Of a DNA stretch of 17,675 nucleotides, positions 1 to 7,209 are shown in pieces. This stretch comes from a bacterium (lineage in GTDB: Bacteria; Coprothermobacterota; Coprothermobacteria; Coprothermobacterales; JAADFF01), in contig JAMORD010000198.1 in NCBI GenBank assembly GCA_027063755.1, positions 1-17,675 on the forward strand, written 5' to 3'. How positions within the stretch are numbered: position 1 is the stretch's first letter; each line of letters begins with the position of its first letter. Below the pieces are notes generated by a model that made no database searches, had not been told where the DNA came from, and worked only from the letters and a program-made list of their open reading frames with translations. A program made the translations under genes and the position numbers.

Positions 1-899
1 GTCTTAGCTGTCCAGCCAAATAGGGCCGATGCCGTTCTTTGGAATGTTGCCAATCTGAATGGTAGAGGTGGTTGTTTTTTTCTCTTAGATGACTTAACCG
101 ACTGTGCAATACCTGTATCTGCCGAAGCTACTTTTTCATATATTGTTTCTGCTTTTTTCTTATCCCATATCTTGCCATCGCCACCATCACCAATATGCCA
201 TGCACTAAAATAGCCTTTTTTCTCCTCCAGTGTGGCCTTGATTTTCCAATATGGTGTTGGTTTAAAATTTTGTATTTCTTTCTCTCTATCTACAATAATG
301 GCAAGCGTTGGAGTTTGCACTCTACCTATAGAGAAGAGTTCTTTGCCTACAATGGTTATAGCCCTTGTGCTATTGATGCCTACAAGCCAATCTGCCTCAC
401 TGCGTGCCTCTGCTGCCTTGCCAAGGTTTTCCATTTCCTTTTCTTCTCTGAGGTTTTTCATGGCCTCTTTGATGGCGTCTTTGGTCATAGCCTGTAGCCA
501 TAGTCTTTTAACAGGTTGCTTGATACCCAGTGATTTTTTGATGTATCTGAATATCAGTTCACCTTCTCTACCGGCATCCATGGCGTTAATAACAGTGTCT
601 GCCTCTTTAAGGAGTTTTTTTATGGCCGTTATACGCTTTTTAGATGTTCCCTGTATGGGGGTAAGCTGAAACTTTTCTGGCACTATCGGAAGAAACATAA
701 GCTTCCATGCTTTAAACTTTTTATTGTAGGCATCGGGTTCTGCCAGTGTATATAAGTGTCCCTGTGCCCATGTAATAATATAATCGCCTACCTCAAAGTA
801 ATCTTTTTCCTTTTTTGGTTTGCCTAATGCTTTGGCAATGGTCTCTGCCACCGATTTTTTTTCTGTTATGATTAGGGTCTTGCCCTTTTTCTTTGGCAA
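1..899 (-). CDS. topB: DNA topoisomerase III (type IA), 5' part, runs off the left edge
   Basis: Type IA topoisomerase that cuts one DNA strand to relax supercoils or unlink intermediates. I translated the minus strand from a TTG at 899-897, preceded by a strong AGGAGGTGA site (about 903-911); 299 codons are visible. Seen in order: TOPRIM start ITEKKS with Glu13, TWAQGHLYTL (about 43-52), the acidic metal site DAGREGE (108-114), RLWLQAMT (132-139), ARSEADWLVGIN (165-176) and SIGRVQTPTL (190-199). The DAGREGE and ARSEADWLVG wording matches Firmicutes-type TopB rather than the E. coli enzyme (DPDREGQ). Family members are about 650-730 aa, so over half is missing. The catalytic tyrosine, normally in a YPRTD motif roughly 20-30 residues past FGWTAK, lies just outside the window. 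The gene has no ATG near its start and no stop in view. It is divergent from the stomatin operon. Confidence 0.95.
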   Translation of the reverse strand, partial: MPKKKGKTLIITEKKSVAETIAKALGKPKKEKDYFEVGDYIITWAQGHLYTLAEPDAYNKKFKAWKLMFLPIVPEKFQLTPIQGTSKKRITAIKKLLKEADTVINAMDAGREGELIFRYIKKSLGIKQPVKRLWLQAMTKDAIKEAMKNLREEKEMENLGKAAEARSEADWLVGINSTRAITIVGKELFSIGRVQTPTLAIIVDREKEIQNFKPTPYWKIKATLEEKKGYFSAWHIGDGGDGKIWDKKKAETIYEKVASADTGIAQSVKSSKRKKQPPLPFRLATFQRTASALFGWTAK

Positions 900-925
900 G
901 GAGATCACCTCCTAAATTTACCCCT

Positions 926-967
926 ATTATATACAACATCATGATTTTTCGTATGCAGCGGTATAAT
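926..967. promoter_or_regulatory. Divergent promoter region between topB and the stomatin operon
   Basis: The 109-nt gap between topB and the stomatin gene must drive both directions. On the plus strand a perfect TATAAT lies at 962-967, 41 nt before the stomatin ATG. On the minus strand another perfect TATAAT lies at 931-926, about 27 nt before the topB TTG start. Neither has a convincing -35 box at 16-18 bp, so these are -10 calls only. The start points are inferred, not seen. Confidence 0.4.
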
Positions 968-1008
968 TATTATGTAAAAAACATAAAATTTGCTAAGGGG
1001 GGACTTGT

Positions 1009-1875
1009 ATGGTTAGTGCTATTGTGTTGGGCCTCATATTCTTGGTGCTTATTATCTTTATTGCCGCGGCTATAGTTATCATCAGACCTTATGAGGTAGG
1101 TTTAGTTGAGAGGTTAGGTAAGTTCTATCGTATGCTTTCTCCAGGTATAAATTTTGTCATTCCCATTATAGATAGAGTTATTAAGGTAGATATGAGAGAG
1201 CATGTTATAGATGTACCTCCACAAGAGGTCATTTGTAAAGACAATGTTGTTGTCGTAGTAGATGCCGTTGTTTACTATCGTATCATTGATGCCCCTAAGG
1301 CCATTTACAATGTTGGTAATTATCTACAGGCTATCATCAAACTGGCCCAGACAAACCTTCGTTCCATTATTGGTGAAATGGAGCTTGACCAAACACTATC
1401 TGGTAGAGAGGTTATTAATGCCAAGCTTCGTGAGGAACTGGATAGGGCCACAGATCAGTGGGGTGTTAAGGTGACCCGTGTTGAGATTCAGAAGATTGAC
1501 CCACCGGCTTCTATCCAAGAGGCCATGGCAAAGCAGATGAAGGCAGAGCGTGAAAAGAGGGCCATGATTCTTGAGGCAGAGGGTATGAAGCAATCTGCTA
1601 TTTTGAAGGCTGAGGGGCAGAAGGAGGCTCAGATTCGCAAGGCCGAAGGTGACAAGATTGCCGCGATACTGAGGGCCGAAGGTCAAGCTGAGGCCATACG
1701 TAAGATTGTAGAGGCCTTGTCTACGGCTGATGAAAAATATCTCACTATTCAATATCTTGAAAAACTACCGGAGATGGCCAAACCGGGTAATATGCTTATT
1801 CCATATGATGTGCAGTCTTTGGCATCTTTGCTTAAGACAATATCCTTTGTGTATAAAGATGGAGGCGATAAATAA
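1009..1875 (+). CDS. Stomatin-like SPFH/Band 7 membrane protein (slipin)
   Basis: Oligomeric membrane scaffold of the SPFH (stomatin/prohibitin/flotillin) family; archaeal homologues organise membrane domains and are targets of the NfeD partner protease. The 288-aa protein has one N-terminal hydrophobic segment (residues 3-26), then the SPFH domain (about 27-185) with RPYEVGLVERLGKF, PGINFVIP and IDVPPQEV. A C-terminal helix follows (about 170-230). Residues 187-230 are four consecutive 11-residue units, each carrying Ala-Glu-Gly at the same place (190, 201, 212, 223), a hendecad coiled-coil pattern. ATG start with AAGGGGGG at 995-1002. The stop overlaps the ATG of nfeD by one base (TAATG), so the two are translationally coupled. 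The pairing with NfeD supports the slipin assignment. Exact cargo or role is unknown. Confidence 0.93.
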   Translation: MVSAIVLGLIFLVLIIFIAAAIVIIRPYEVGLVERLGKFYRMLSPGINFVIPIIDRVIKVDMREHVIDVPPQEVICKDNVVVVVDAVVYYRIIDAPKAIYNVGNYLQAIIKLAQTNLRSIIGEMELDQTLSGREVINAKLREELDRATDQWGVKVTRVEIQKIDPPASIQEAMAKQMKAEREKRAMILEAEGMKQSAILKAEGQKEAQIRKAEGDKIAAILRAEGQAEAIRKIVEALSTADEKYLTIQYLEKLPEMAKPGNMLIPYDVQSLASLLKTISFVYKDGGDK

Positions 1876-2324
1876 TGGGGCATTTTCACATTGCCCTTTG
1901 GAATGCGTATTTTCTTATTTTGCTTGGTATAGCTATAGTGGTGCTTGATTTGTTTACAGTACTGTTTCTCACACCTATTGGGGTGGCTCTAATTGTGTGG
2001 GGCATTTTAGATATCTTTGGTGCCCCTATGATTGTGTCTGGGCTTGTGGCTATTCTTACACTTATTGTTGGATATTACCTCTATGTCAAGTTTGCCCAAA
2101 CAGTTAAACAGGGGCAAGACTTTGGCTCATTTTCGCTTATTGGCAAAGAAGGTGTTGTGAAAGAGATTTCCGGTGATGGCAGTTTTATTGTTGAAGTAGA
2201 CTTTGATATGTGGGTTGCCATCCCTGCTAAAGGCTATGAGGGTAGGCAGTGGCATGTTGGAGACAGAGTTGTGGTAGAAGCTATAGATGGGGTAAAATTA
2301 ATTGTTAAACCCAAAGAACAGTAA
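1875..2324 (+). CDS. Short NfeD-family membrane protein with C-terminal OB fold (NfeD1b type)
   Basis: Partner of stomatin-like proteins. This is the short form (149 aa) that lacks the N-terminal ClpP-like serine protease domain of long NfeD proteins, so it should not be called a protease. Three hydrophobic stretches are visible at about residues 11-31, 33-48 and 51-72. A soluble C-terminal OB-fold domain follows (about 88-146), with GKEGVVKEI, a W/A/I core and the typical ending GDRVVVEAIDGVKLIV. Its ATG overlaps the stomatin stop codon, and the GGAGG at 1861-1865 inside the stomatin gene is its ribosome site. Known for the family: the OB domain is thought to bind or help assemble stomatin oligomers in the membrane. 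Confidence 0.9.
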   Translation: MGHFHIALWNAYFLILLGIAIVVLDLFTVLFLTPIGVALIVWGILDIFGAPMIVSGLVAILTLIVGYYLYVKFAQTVKQGQDFGSFSLIGKEGVVKEISGDGSFIVEVDFDMWVAIPAKGYEGRQWHVGDRVVVEAIDGVKLIVKPKEQ

Positions 2325-2344
2325 AAACTGCGGGAGGGATTGAA

Positions 2345-3379
2345 GTGGAGGCAGGACTAGTAGGTCTTAAATATAGTGGTAAGAGCACAATTTTTAAAGC
2401 TCTAACAGAACACAAGGTGCAAACCAAAGAAGGCAGTGTTGTCAAAGGTGCTGCTACTGTTATGGATGAAAGACTTTTAAAACTGGCCGAGGTTTTTCAT
2501 CCTAAGAAGATTACACCGGCAACAATTACATTTGTTGATGTGCCCGGTTTTACACCGGGTATGGATAAGAAGATGTATCACCAGTTTCTCAGTGAGGTTT
2601 CTAAGGTTGATCTTCTTATTAATGTTGTAAGGGCGTTTGATGATCCTTATGCTCCCCATCCACTTGGTGATATTGACCCTGTTAGAGATGCCGCAGCCCT
2701 TGATGAAGAACTACTGCTAAGGGATATGTCTTATACTGAGACAAGACTGTCTAATCGTAAGCTTGACAAAGATACAAAGGCTATGCTGGAGAAGATTCTG
2801 GCCTTTTTGGAGACAGAAAAGCCACTTAGGGCTGGAGAGTTTTCTGAGGATGAATGGGCATTTATACAGAGGGAGGGCTATCTGACAGCTAAACCGGAGA
2901 TGTATGTACTCAATGTTGAAGATGGATATGACGAGCAATGGAAAGATTCTCTCCGCGCTTATGCTAAGGAGAAAGGGGCTCCAATGCTTGTGCTTAATGC
3001 CAAGTTGGAATCTGAAATTGCAGAATTACCAGAAGAAGAAAGACAGGTCTTTATGGAAGAGTTTGGTATTGCAGAGCCTGCTATCATGAGGCTTGCCAAG
3101 ATGGCCATGGATATGATGGGCTTGTCTTATTTCTTCACTGCCGGTGAAAAAGAGGTTAGGGCATGGACCATACGCAAAGGTGCCACTGCTGTAGAGGCAG
3201 CAGGTGCCATTCACACAGATATTGCCAAAGGGTTTATTAGGGCAGAGATTGTCAGATGGGATGACCTTGTAAAAGCCGGTAGCTGGAAAGAGGCCCACAA
3301 TCAAGGGTTGGTAAGACTTGAGAAGAAGACATATGTTATGCAAGATGGAGATGTGGCATTTTTCAGATTCAATGTGTAG
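2345..3379 (+). CDS. Divergent YchF/Obg-like GTPase or ATPase with C-terminal TGS domain
   Basis: P-loop NTPase of the Obg/YchF branch of TRAFAC GTPases; relatives bind ribosomes and often prefer ATP. GTG start at 2345 with GGGAGGG at 2332-2338. Visible: Walker A GLKYSGKS (7-14), G3 motif DVPG (65-68) followed by Phe rather than the catalytic Gln of Ras-like GTPases, a weak G4-like NVED (190-193), a helical insertion (about 130-165), and a TGS domain (about 262-344) with FFTAGEKEVRAWTIRKG and KGFIRAE typical of YchF. At 344 aa it is slightly shorter than canonical YchF (about 363). The segment after the P-loop is shorter and lacks the NxPFxTIEPN motif of standard YchF, and NVGKS is YSGKS. It may therefore be a paralogous YchF subfamily, with a normal ychF elsewhere in the genome. 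It sits 20 nt after nfeD. Confidence 0.85.
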   Translation: MEAGLVGLKYSGKSTIFKALTEHKVQTKEGSVVKGAATVMDERLLKLAEVFHPKKITPATITFVDVPGFTPGMDKKMYHQFLSEVSKVDLLINVVRAFDDPYAPHPLGDIDPVRDAAALDEELLLRDMSYTETRLSNRKLDKDTKAMLEKILAFLETEKPLRAGEFSEDEWAFIQREGYLTAKPEMYVLNVEDGYDEQWKDSLRAYAKEKGAPMLVLNAKLESEIAELPEEERQVFMEEFGIAEPAIMRLAKMAMDMMGLSYFFTAGEKEVRAWTIRKGATAVEAAGAIHTDIAKGFIRAEIVRWDDLVKAGSWKEAHNQGLVRLEKKTYVMQDGDVAFFRFNV

Positions 3380-3388
3380 GTGATGCAT

Positions 3389-3664
3389 ATGAAGGTAAAA
3401 GTTGAGTTTTTCAATATGCTGAGGGATAAATTAAATGGGCTTAGGTATATAGAGATGGAGAATGTTTCTACACTAAGAGAGGTTCTTCAGCGTCTTGATG
3501 AGATGTTTCCACATATCAAAGGTGAGATATGGGATGGTCAGAAGGTTAGAGATGACTACATCATAATGATCAATGGTAGGAATATGCTTTTTATTGGTAA
3601 AGAAGATGCACCTTTAAAAGATGGTGATGAGATCAGCATATTTCCACCAGCTGCAGGAGGTTGA
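3389..3664 (+). CDS. MoaD/ThiS-family ubiquitin-like protein ending in Gly-Gly
   Basis: Small beta-grasp protein of 91 aa. It ends in FPPAAGG; in this family the C-terminal Gly-Gly is adenylated and then thiocarboxylated to carry sulfur for molybdopterin, thiamine or tRNA thiolation, or is joined to proteins (archaeal SAMPs). Other family features: VEFFNMLRDKL near the N-terminus, TLREVLQRLDEMFP in the helix, DDYIIMINGRN and LKDGDEISIFPP. Three in-frame starts exist: GTG 3380, ATG 3383 and ATG 3389. I chose 3389 because TAGGTGAT (3377-3384, overlapping the upstream stop) is then correctly spaced. No E1-like enzyme (MoeB/ThiF), MoaE or ThiG is in the window, so the pathway cannot be assigned. 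It is packed between the GTPase and YitT genes. Confidence 0.85.
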   Translation: MKVKVEFFNMLRDKLNGLRYIEMENVSTLREVLQRLDEMFPHIKGEIWDGQKVRDDYIIMINGRNMLFIGKEDAPLKDGDEISIFPPAAGG

Positions 3665-4560
3665 TGTTTGTGGCATTTAGGAAAAAACTGGGTATTAAAC
3701 ACATTTTAGGTATTCTCTTCGGTACGGCTATTGCATCATTTGGTATGGTGGCTTTCTTACTTCCTAGAAATCTGGCTCCAGGTGGAGTTGGTGGTCTTGC
3801 ACTAGTTACAAAAGCTGTTCTTCCGCTTCCAGATTGGATTGGTGTTGGTATGATTATGCTATTTTATAATGTTTTCTTGCTCATATTGTCATTTATTTTT
3901 ATTGGACCTACATTTGGTGTTGGTACCATTATAGGTACTGTTGCTTTTTCACTTTTTATTGATTTATTCAATAAATTCGGTTTCCCTCCCCAAGATGTTG
4001 TGAAACAGCTAACACAAGATCCTCTTCTTGCAGCAATTTATGGTGGTGCTCTTGTAGGTGTTGGACTAGGTATTGTCTTTAAATATGGTGGCTCCACAGG
4101 TGGTACCGATATTATCGGTATGCTTGTCAAACACTTTACAGGGCTTCCTGTGGGGCAAGGCATGCTTATGGCCGATGGCACTGTTGTCACCCTTATGGGG
4201 ATAGTTTTCAAGAGCTGGCAGGTTGTACTCCTTGCGATTATCTCTATCTATATCACGGCTTTGGCTGTAGATATACTACAAGAAGGTCTTGTGAAAAATA
4301 GAAAGTTTCTTATTATTACAGAGAAGCCCGATGAGATAAAGAATGCTATACTCAATAATCTTGGTCGTGGTGTGACAGTGTTTAAGGCAGAGGGTGGCTA
4401 TACGGGACAACCCAAAGATGTGCTAATGGTCGTTGTCTCCCGTAAAGAGGTTGAAGACCTCAGAGAGCTCATTGCCTCTATAGATAAAAAAGCCTTTTAT
4501 ATTGTTGAAGATGTTGCCATGACGATAGGAGAGGGTTTTATTCCCCATGATGCCATGTAA
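3664..4560 (+). CDS. YitT-family integral membrane protein (DUF161 plus DUF2179)
   Basis: Membrane protein of unknown transport substrate, 298 aa from the ATG at 3664. The N-terminal two-thirds contains about five or six membrane helices (about 13-32, 60-82, 85-104, 120-141, 165-182, 186-205) with the family motifs APGGVGGLA and YGGSTGGTDIIG. The soluble C-terminal domain (about 212-290) is DUF2179, with GRGVTVFKAEGGYTG and DVAMTIGEGF. The start is uncertain: the GGAGG at 3656-3660, which also encodes the Gly-Gly tail of the preceding protein, is only 3 nt from ATG 3664 but 9 nt from an in-frame GTG at 3670. ATG 3664 overlaps the previous TGA by one base. Last gene of its operon; a clean terminator follows. 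Family function is not established. Confidence 0.9.
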   Translation: MFVAFRKKLGIKHILGILFGTAIASFGMVAFLLPRNLAPGGVGGLALVTKAVLPLPDWIGVGMIMLFYNVFLLILSFIFIGPTFGVGTIIGTVAFSLFIDLFNKFGFPPQDVVKQLTQDPLLAAIYGGALVGVGLGIVFKYGGSTGGTDIIGMLVKHFTGLPVGQGMLMADGTVVTLMGIVFKSWQVVLLAIISIYITALAVDILQEGLVKNRKFLIITEKPDEIKNAILNNLGRGVTVFKAEGGYTGQPKDVLMVVVSRKEVEDLRELIASIDKKAFYIVEDVAMTIGEGFIPHDAM

Positions 4561-4585
4561 ACAGAGATGGTATTTGCACAGAGCA

Positions 4586-4615
4586 GGGAGGACATATGTC
4601 CTCCCTTTTTCTTTT
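4586..4615 (+). terminator. Rho-independent terminator after the stomatin-YitT operon
   Basis: Perfect 20-nt palindrome GGGAGGACATATGTCCTCCC (4586-4605), forming an 8-bp GC-rich stem with an ATAT loop. It is followed directly by TTTTTCTTTT. It lies 25 nt after the yitT stop. Confidence 0.92.
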
Positions 4616-4642
4616 AATAAATGCTCCTCTGTGTGATATACT
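4614..4642 (+). promoter_or_regulatory. Candidate promoter for nth-DUF47-pit
   Basis: TTAATA at 4614-4619 (4 of 6 matches to TTGACA) is 17 bp upstream of TATACT at 4637-4642. An extended -10 TG lies at 4634-4635. It sits directly after the terminator and about 30 nt before the nth start, where a promoter is needed. Inferred from motif and spacing only. Confidence 0.5.
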
Positions 4643-4673
4643 CAAATTGAATTTTGTGTGTATGGGGGAAAAC

Positions 4674-5282
4674 ATGGGAGGGTATGCAGAAGTCTTAAAA
4701 AGACTAAAGCAGTCGTTTGGGGTGACATTTCCATTTTACGAGGGGGATCCGTACAAAGTCCTCATTTCTTGTATCCTTTCTGCTCGCTCTCGCGATGAGA
4801 GAACATATCCTACCGCCAATAAGTTATTTGAAAAATATCATGGGCCGTGCCAGCTTGCTGAGGCTAAGCTGGAGGATGTGCAAGATATCTTAAGACATCT
4901 AGGATTGTGGCGCGAAAAGTCAAAAAGGGTTATTGATGCTGCAAAGGTCATATGTGAGCTTGGATATGTGCCTGATACATTTGAAGAACTCACCAAAATT
5001 CCCGGCATAGGTCGCAAATGTGCCCATATTGTGCTTGCCTATGGCTTTGGTAAAAGGGTTGTAGCCGTTGATACCCATGTTAGGCGGATCTCCAAACGTT
5101 TGGGTATTGTGCCTACTGATGCCAAAGACGAAGAGATAGAACAAGCCTGGCTTTCTGTGCTGGGGGACGATGCCAAAGATATTAACCACTACCTTGTGGC
5201 ACTTGGGAGAAGATTATGCGGACGCACACCTAAGTGCAACGAGTGTCCGCTTAATGATATATGCAAGAAACAGGGTGTATAA
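4674..5282 (+). CDS. nth: Endonuclease III-type DNA glycosylase/AP lyase
   Basis: Base-excision repair enzyme that removes oxidised pyrimidines and cleaves the abasic site. The 202-aa protein (E. coli Nth is 211) has the helix-hairpin-helix IPGIGRKCAH (109-118) with catalytic Lys115, and VDTHVRR with catalytic Asp133. A C-terminal iron-sulfur loop has Cys182, 188, 191 and 197. The Cys spacing is C-x5-C-x2-C-x5-C, one residue shorter in the first interval than the C-x6 of E. coli Nth. The ILSARSRDERT stretch (34-44) resembles the SQRTRD form of archaeal-type enzymes rather than SAQATD. I chose ATG 4674 because GGGGGAA at 4664-4670 fits it. The ATG at 4662 has no ribosome site, and a longer frame from 4596 would start inside the terminator stem. 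DUF47 follows after 26 nt. Confidence 0.92.
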   Translation: MGGYAEVLKRLKQSFGVTFPFYEGDPYKVLISCILSARSRDERTYPTANKLFEKYHGPCQLAEAKLEDVQDILRHLGLWREKSKRVIDAAKVICELGYVPDTFEELTKIPGIGRKCAHIVLAYGFGKRVVAVDTHVRRISKRLGIVPTDAKDEEIEQAWLSVLGDDAKDINHYLVALGRRLCGRTPKCNECPLNDICKKQGV

Positions 5283-5308
5283 AAATCTTTCCTTAGGGGG
5301 GATGCACG

Positions 5309-5974
5309 ATGTCCGTGTGGGACAAACTCTTTGGTGGTACCTCTCCCATTGAACTTATGATTCAACACGGTCTCATTGTAGAACAGGCTTCAGATCTACT
5401 TCCTGAGCTGTGGCGCAGGTACATTGCCGGTGAAGACTTTTCTGATATTGCCAAAGAAATTTATGACCTTGAATCGCAGGCCGATGCCATTAAACTAGAG
5501 ATTAGAAAGATTCTTCACAGAGGATTTTTGTATCGCTTTGAAAAACATGACATCATTGAATACATCAGAGTCCAAGATCGCATTGTTGACCTCATAGAAG
5601 ATACCGCGAAAATAATGGGCCTAAACTATGTAGAGTTGCCAGAAGAGGCATCTAAAAAACTTGAGAATCTTATTGACTGTATTGAAAACATGATGGATAT
5701 TTTGAAAAAAGCCCTAAAGGAGCTAAGAAATGTTTTAGAGTCTGACTTTGCAAGTAGAGAAGTGGGTAAAGAGAGACAAATTGTAGAAGAAATGGCACAG
5801 ATTGAAAGTAAAATTGACGAAGCCGTTTATGACTTTGGTAAGTGGCTATATGCCCAGAAAAACTCTATGAACCCTGTGGATATTATGTTTCTTAGAAATC
5901 TTGTGCTGACAATTAGTCATATCGCCGATGCCACAGAGAATGTAGCTGACAAGATTAATTCTATGTTAGGCTAA
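5309..5974 (+). CDS. DUF47/PhoU-like phosphate transport accessory protein (Pit accessory)
   Basis: Cytoplasmic all-helical protein of 221 aa, of the DUF47 family (TIGR00153-like), related to PhoU. The N-terminal signature MSVWDKLFGG is present. PhoU-like acidic metal-binding motifs appear as E50/E55/D59, D90/D94 and H204/D207/E210/D214 (HIADATENVAD). A strong Shine-Dalgarno AGGGGGGA at 5295-5302 precedes the ATG. The PiT transporter starts 17 nt after its stop. This gene order (DUF47 then pit) is widespread, and the protein is thought to modulate low-affinity phosphate uptake, though its mechanism is not settled. Likely co-transcribed with nth upstream (26-nt gap, no terminator seen). Confidence 0.9.
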   Translation: MSVWDKLFGGTSPIELMIQHGLIVEQASDLLPELWRRYIAGEDFSDIAKEIYDLESQADAIKLEIRKILHRGFLYRFEKHDIIEYIRVQDRIVDLIEDTAKIMGLNYVELPEEASKKLENLIDCIENMMDILKKALKELRNVLESDFASREVGKERQIVEEMAQIESKIDEAVYDFGKWLYAQKNSMNPVDIMFLRNLVLTISHIADATENVADKINSMLG

Positions 5975-5991
5975 AAAGGAGGGGATGGGGG

Positions 5992-7209
5992 ATGCATTTT
6001 CTTCTTGTTCTTGGCTTTGCCATAGGATTTTTGATGGCGGTTGCCATTGGTGCCAATGATGCCGCTAATTCTATGGCAACAGCTGTTGGTGCCAAGGCTA
6101 TCACGCCAAAACAGGCCATTTTTATCGCTGGTGTGCTTGAGTTTGTTGGTGCCACATTCTTTGGTAAGCAGGTGACAGAGACTATAAGAAAAGGTATTGT
6201 TGATCCAGCTAAACTATCAAGTCCTGATATTGTTGTGATTGGTTCTATGGCAGCACTTCTTGGTGCTGCACTGTGGATTTTCTTTGCCACAAAATACGGT
6301 CTTCCTGTGTCTACAACTCACTCTATTGTTGGTGGCATGATAGGTTATGGTATTGCCGCAGCAGGGTGGAGCGTTGTCAACTGGAATAAGGTTATTACCG
6401 TTACTATGTCTTGGATTCTCTCTCCTATTGTGGGGCTTATATTTGCCTTTATTATGTTCAAACTCCTGTCAGCCCTTATACTTCATAGCGATGACCCTGT
6501 AAAGAGCACAAAGATATGGGCACCTGTCTTTATATCTTCAGCCTTTGTCATTATCGGTTTTTCGTTTGGTTTTAAAGTTATGCATGTGAAATCATGGTCA
6601 GATGCCAGCATTTATGGTATTGGATTTGGTTTTGTGGCACTAGTGGGTTCGGTATGGTATGTGCTTTCTATTCTAAAGAGGGCACAAGGTGATGAATATC
6701 AAAAGGTTGAAGAGGTCTTTAGAATAGCTCAGGTATTTACATCGTCGTATGTGGCTCTTGCCCATGGTGCCAATGATGTTGCCAATGCTATCGCCCCTGT
6801 TGCTGCAATATACATAGCATTGAAGAGTGGTGAGGTCACGACAACTGCAACGATTCCACGATATATTCTTGCCATAGGTGGTTTGGGTATAGCCCTTGGT
6901 ATATGGCTATTTGGGAGAAAGGTCATGACCACTGTTGGTGAAAAACTGACAGAGCTGACCAATACTAGAGGCTTTGTTATAGATTTTTCAACGGCTACTG
7001 TTGTTCTCGGTGCCTCTAACCTTGGTATGCCAGTTTCAACAACTCATACTGTTGTTGGTTCAGTTTTAGGTGTGGGATTTGCCCGTGGTGTGGGGGCCGT
7101 GAATTTGCGAATTCTTATTGAGATTGTGGCATCATGGTTCTTTACGGTGCCTGCTGCAGCACTTGTGTCGTATGTGTTGTTTTATATACTAAAATTTATT
7201 TTCTTGTGA
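5992..7209 (+). CDS. pit: PiT-family inorganic phosphate transporter
   Basis: Low-affinity phosphate (metal-phosphate or cation-coupled) symporter in the cytoplasmic membrane, 405 aa. The inverted repeat of the family is plain. Each half has the signature GAND (20-23 GANDAANSMAT; 259-262 GANDVANAIAP) and a PVSTTH motif (105-110 and 347-352). About ten to eleven hydrophobic segments are spread along the chain, with a short hydrophilic loop near 226-245. ATG 5992 is preceded by AAGGAGGGG (5977-5984) at 7-nt spacing. Pairs with the DUF47 gene immediately upstream. Ends 26 nt before a terminator hairpin. Confidence 0.95.
   Translation: MHFLLVLGFAIGFLMAVAIGANDAANSMATAVGAKAITPKQAIFIAGVLEFVGATFFGKQVTETIRKGIVDPAKLSSPDIVVIGSMAALLGAALWIFFATKYGLPVSTTHSIVGGMIGYGIAAAGWSVVNWNKVITVTMSWILSPIVGLIFAFIMFKLLSALILHSDDPVKSTKIWAPVFISSAFVIIGFSFGFKVMHVKSWSDASIYGIGFGFVALVGSVWYVLSILKRAQGDEYQKVEEVFRIAQVFTSSYVALAHGANDVANAIAPVAAIYIALKSGEVTTTATIPRYILAIGGLGIALGIWLFGRKVMTTVGEKLTELTNTRGFVIDFSTATVVLGASNLGMPVSTTHTVVGSVLGVGFARGVGAVNLRILIEIVASWFFTVPAAALVSYVLFYILKFIFL

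Noticed and set aside
195-669. Two plus-strand frames of 100 and 145 aa at the left edge
   Set aside because: They lie antisense to a clear TopB coding sequence with all family motifs; no ribosome site and unnatural composition.
1875-2324. Calling NfeD a membrane serine protease
   Set aside because: At 149 aa it has only membrane helices and the OB fold; the ClpP-like protease domain is absent.
4596-4673. N-terminal extension of endonuclease III from ATG 4596
   Set aside because: The ATG lies inside the terminator stem and the extension covers the terminator and promoter; ATG 4674 has the ribosome site.
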